Assembly (NCBI GenBank): GCA_028686145.1
Contig: JAQUCQ010000171.1
Coordinates: 1-7,179 of the forward strand
DNA length: 7,179 bases
Direction: 5' to 3'
From: Desulfuromonadaceae bacterium
Lineage (GTDB): Bacteria > Desulfobacterota > Desulfuromonadia > Geobacterales > Pseudopelobacteraceae
Positions within the stretch are counted from its first letter, which is position 1; every line of letters begins with the position of its first letter. Under the pieces are notes generated by a model that searched no databases, had not been told where the DNA came from, and saw nothing but the letters and a program-made list of their open reading frames with translations. Positions 6,474 to 7,179 of the stretch are shown here, piece by piece. A program made the position numbers and the translations under genes.

Positions 6474-6504
6474 GATGACGGTCAAATTTCGGTCATCTGT
6501 TTTT
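6474..6504 (+). terminator. Possible intrinsic terminator after the DedA-type gene
   Basis: Six-bp arms GATGAC (6474-6479) and GTCATC (6492-6497) enclose a 12-nt loop, and a T-rich tail TGTTTTT ends at 6504. The stem is short and moderately stable, so this is weaker than the terminator at 1887. It begins 31 bp after the stop codon. Confidence 0.4.
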
Positions 6505-6516
6505 CTACAACTTCAA

Positions 6517-6570
6517 CGCCCGTCATGGTGGCGATGAATTTGCCATCATGTTCAACGAGACGAGCGGGCA
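6517..6570. other. Structured intergenic stretch before recD
   Basis: A 9-bp stem with one G-U pair forms between CATGGTGGC (6524-6532) and GCCATCATG (6542-6550), with a 9-nt loop. It is enclosed by an outer pairing GCCCG (6518-6522) with CGGGC (6565-6569). A 7-bp direct repeat TTCAACG flanks the inner stem (6512-6518 and 6551-6557). The element lies 16 bp before the recD start codon. No known riboswitch or leader family was recognised. The opposite strand also has a short open frame (6586-6482, TTG start, or GTG at 6571) that reads like protein sequence; see findings. Confidence 0.35.
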
Positions 6571-6585
6571 CGAAAGCATTCCACA

Positions 6586-7179
6586 ATGACGGAAACTATC
6601 AAACTCTCACCACTTGACACCCACTTTGCCGACTTTATCGTCCGTATCGACCAACATCACGGCGACGAGCTTTGGTGGGGAGCGGCTTTGGCAAGCTATT
6701 CCGCCGGCCGCGGTCATACGTGTTTCAATCTTTGCAAAGCGGTGGATGGTATGACCCCGCCACCAGTGCATGGACATGGCATGCGCACGTCGCCTCCGTC
6801 TGATGTGCGTCACTGGCTGGAGTCTCTGGAACAGTGTGACACCGTTGGTGTTCCGGGGGCATATACCCCGCTGGTACTTGATCCGGCTGGCCGGCTGTAT
6901 CTTCACCGTTGCTGGGAATATGAACAACAGATCGTCACGGGGATCCTTTCACGCATTCGGCCGCACGCGATAGACGAAACCCTGCTGGACACGTCATTAG
7001 ACCGTTATTTCCCTGCCATGGATGGTGACCCTGATCTGCAACGCTCGGCGGCCCGCATGGCGCTGACGCATCGTTTTTCGGTCATTTCCGGCGGGCCCGG
7101 GACCGGGAAAACGGCCACTGTTGCCCGAATTCTTGCATTGCTGCTGGATGTGGCGGGTGATTCCCCACAGGAGATTGCT
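6586..7179 (+). CDS. recD: Exodeoxyribonuclease V alpha subunit RecD (5' part, cut by window edge)
   Basis: RecD is the 5'-3' helicase motor of the RecBCD enzyme, which processes double-strand breaks for recombination and degrades linear DNA. The first 198 codons are present and the frame is open to the window edge. The start reads MTETIKLSPLDTHFADFIVR, followed by the family's N-terminal domain with SPP, WLESLE and PLVLD-GRLYLHRCWEYE segments. The Walker A motif GGPGTGKT is at residues 169-176 with Lys175; E. coli RecD has its lysine at 177. This early position fits RecBCD-type RecD rather than RecD2, which has a much longer N-terminus. The ATG has only a weak ribosome site (GAAAG about 9 nt upstream), but no other start exists in the open frame back to the stop at 6535. 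No recB lies upstream, so any partner genes must be outside the window. Confidence 0.9.
   Translation, partial: MTETIKLSPLDTHFADFIVRIDQHHGDELWWGAALASYSAGRGHTCFNLCKAVDGMTPPPVHGHGMRTSPPSDVRHWLESLEQCDTVGVPGAYTPLVLDPAGRLYLHRCWEYEQQIVTGILSRIRPHAIDETLLDTSLDRYFPAMDGDPDLQRSAARMALTHRFSVISGGPGTGKTATVARILALLLDVAGDSPQEIA

Overview
The window looks like chromosomal core sequence from a Geobacter-like deltaproteobacterium (Desulfuromonadales/Geobacteraceae). This rests on moderate GC content, the style of the proteins (a lipoprotein HtrA protease followed by a small acidic helical protein, a WYL regulator, a MidA-type methyltransferase) and ordinary sigma-70 promoters. The lineage is inferred from general resemblance, not from a search. 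I see no insertion sequence, prophage gene, CRISPR array, tRNA or rRNA.

Left part (1-2947, + strand). A sigma-70 promoter (68-96) drives an HtrA/DegP-type serine protease with a lipoprotein signal peptide (142-1554). An 87-residue protein of unknown function follows 42 bp later (1597-1860), and a strong intrinsic terminator (1887-1923) closes this unit. An RluD-type 23S rRNA pseudouridine synthase follows (1991-2947).

Middle part (2883-5871, - strand). Read right to left, this holds a WYL-domain transcriptional regulator (5871-4816), a MidA/NDUFAF7-type SAM-dependent methyltransferase (4724-3579) and a HAD-family hydrolase (3578-2883). The methyltransferase stop codon directly abuts the hydrolase start codon, so these two are almost certainly cotranscribed. 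The hydrolase runs 65 bp into the convergent 3' end of the pseudouridine synthase gene.

Right part (5872-7179, + strand). A 121-bp intergenic region separates the WYL regulator from a divergent DedA/YqaA-type membrane protein (5993-6442). It contains a perfect 9-bp inverted repeat whose two arms each carry a -10 hexamer, so the two promoters appear to face each other. A second, 143-bp intergenic region (6443-6585) has two stem-loops and leads into recD, the exonuclease V alpha subunit, which is cut off by the window edge after its Walker A motif.

The genes look like housekeeping functions (envelope protein quality control, rRNA modification, protein methylation, phosphatase activity, membrane homeostasis, recombinational repair). 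I found no convincing new multi-gene system. The most interesting non-coding signals are the symmetric divergent control region at 5881-6004 and the structured region before recD.
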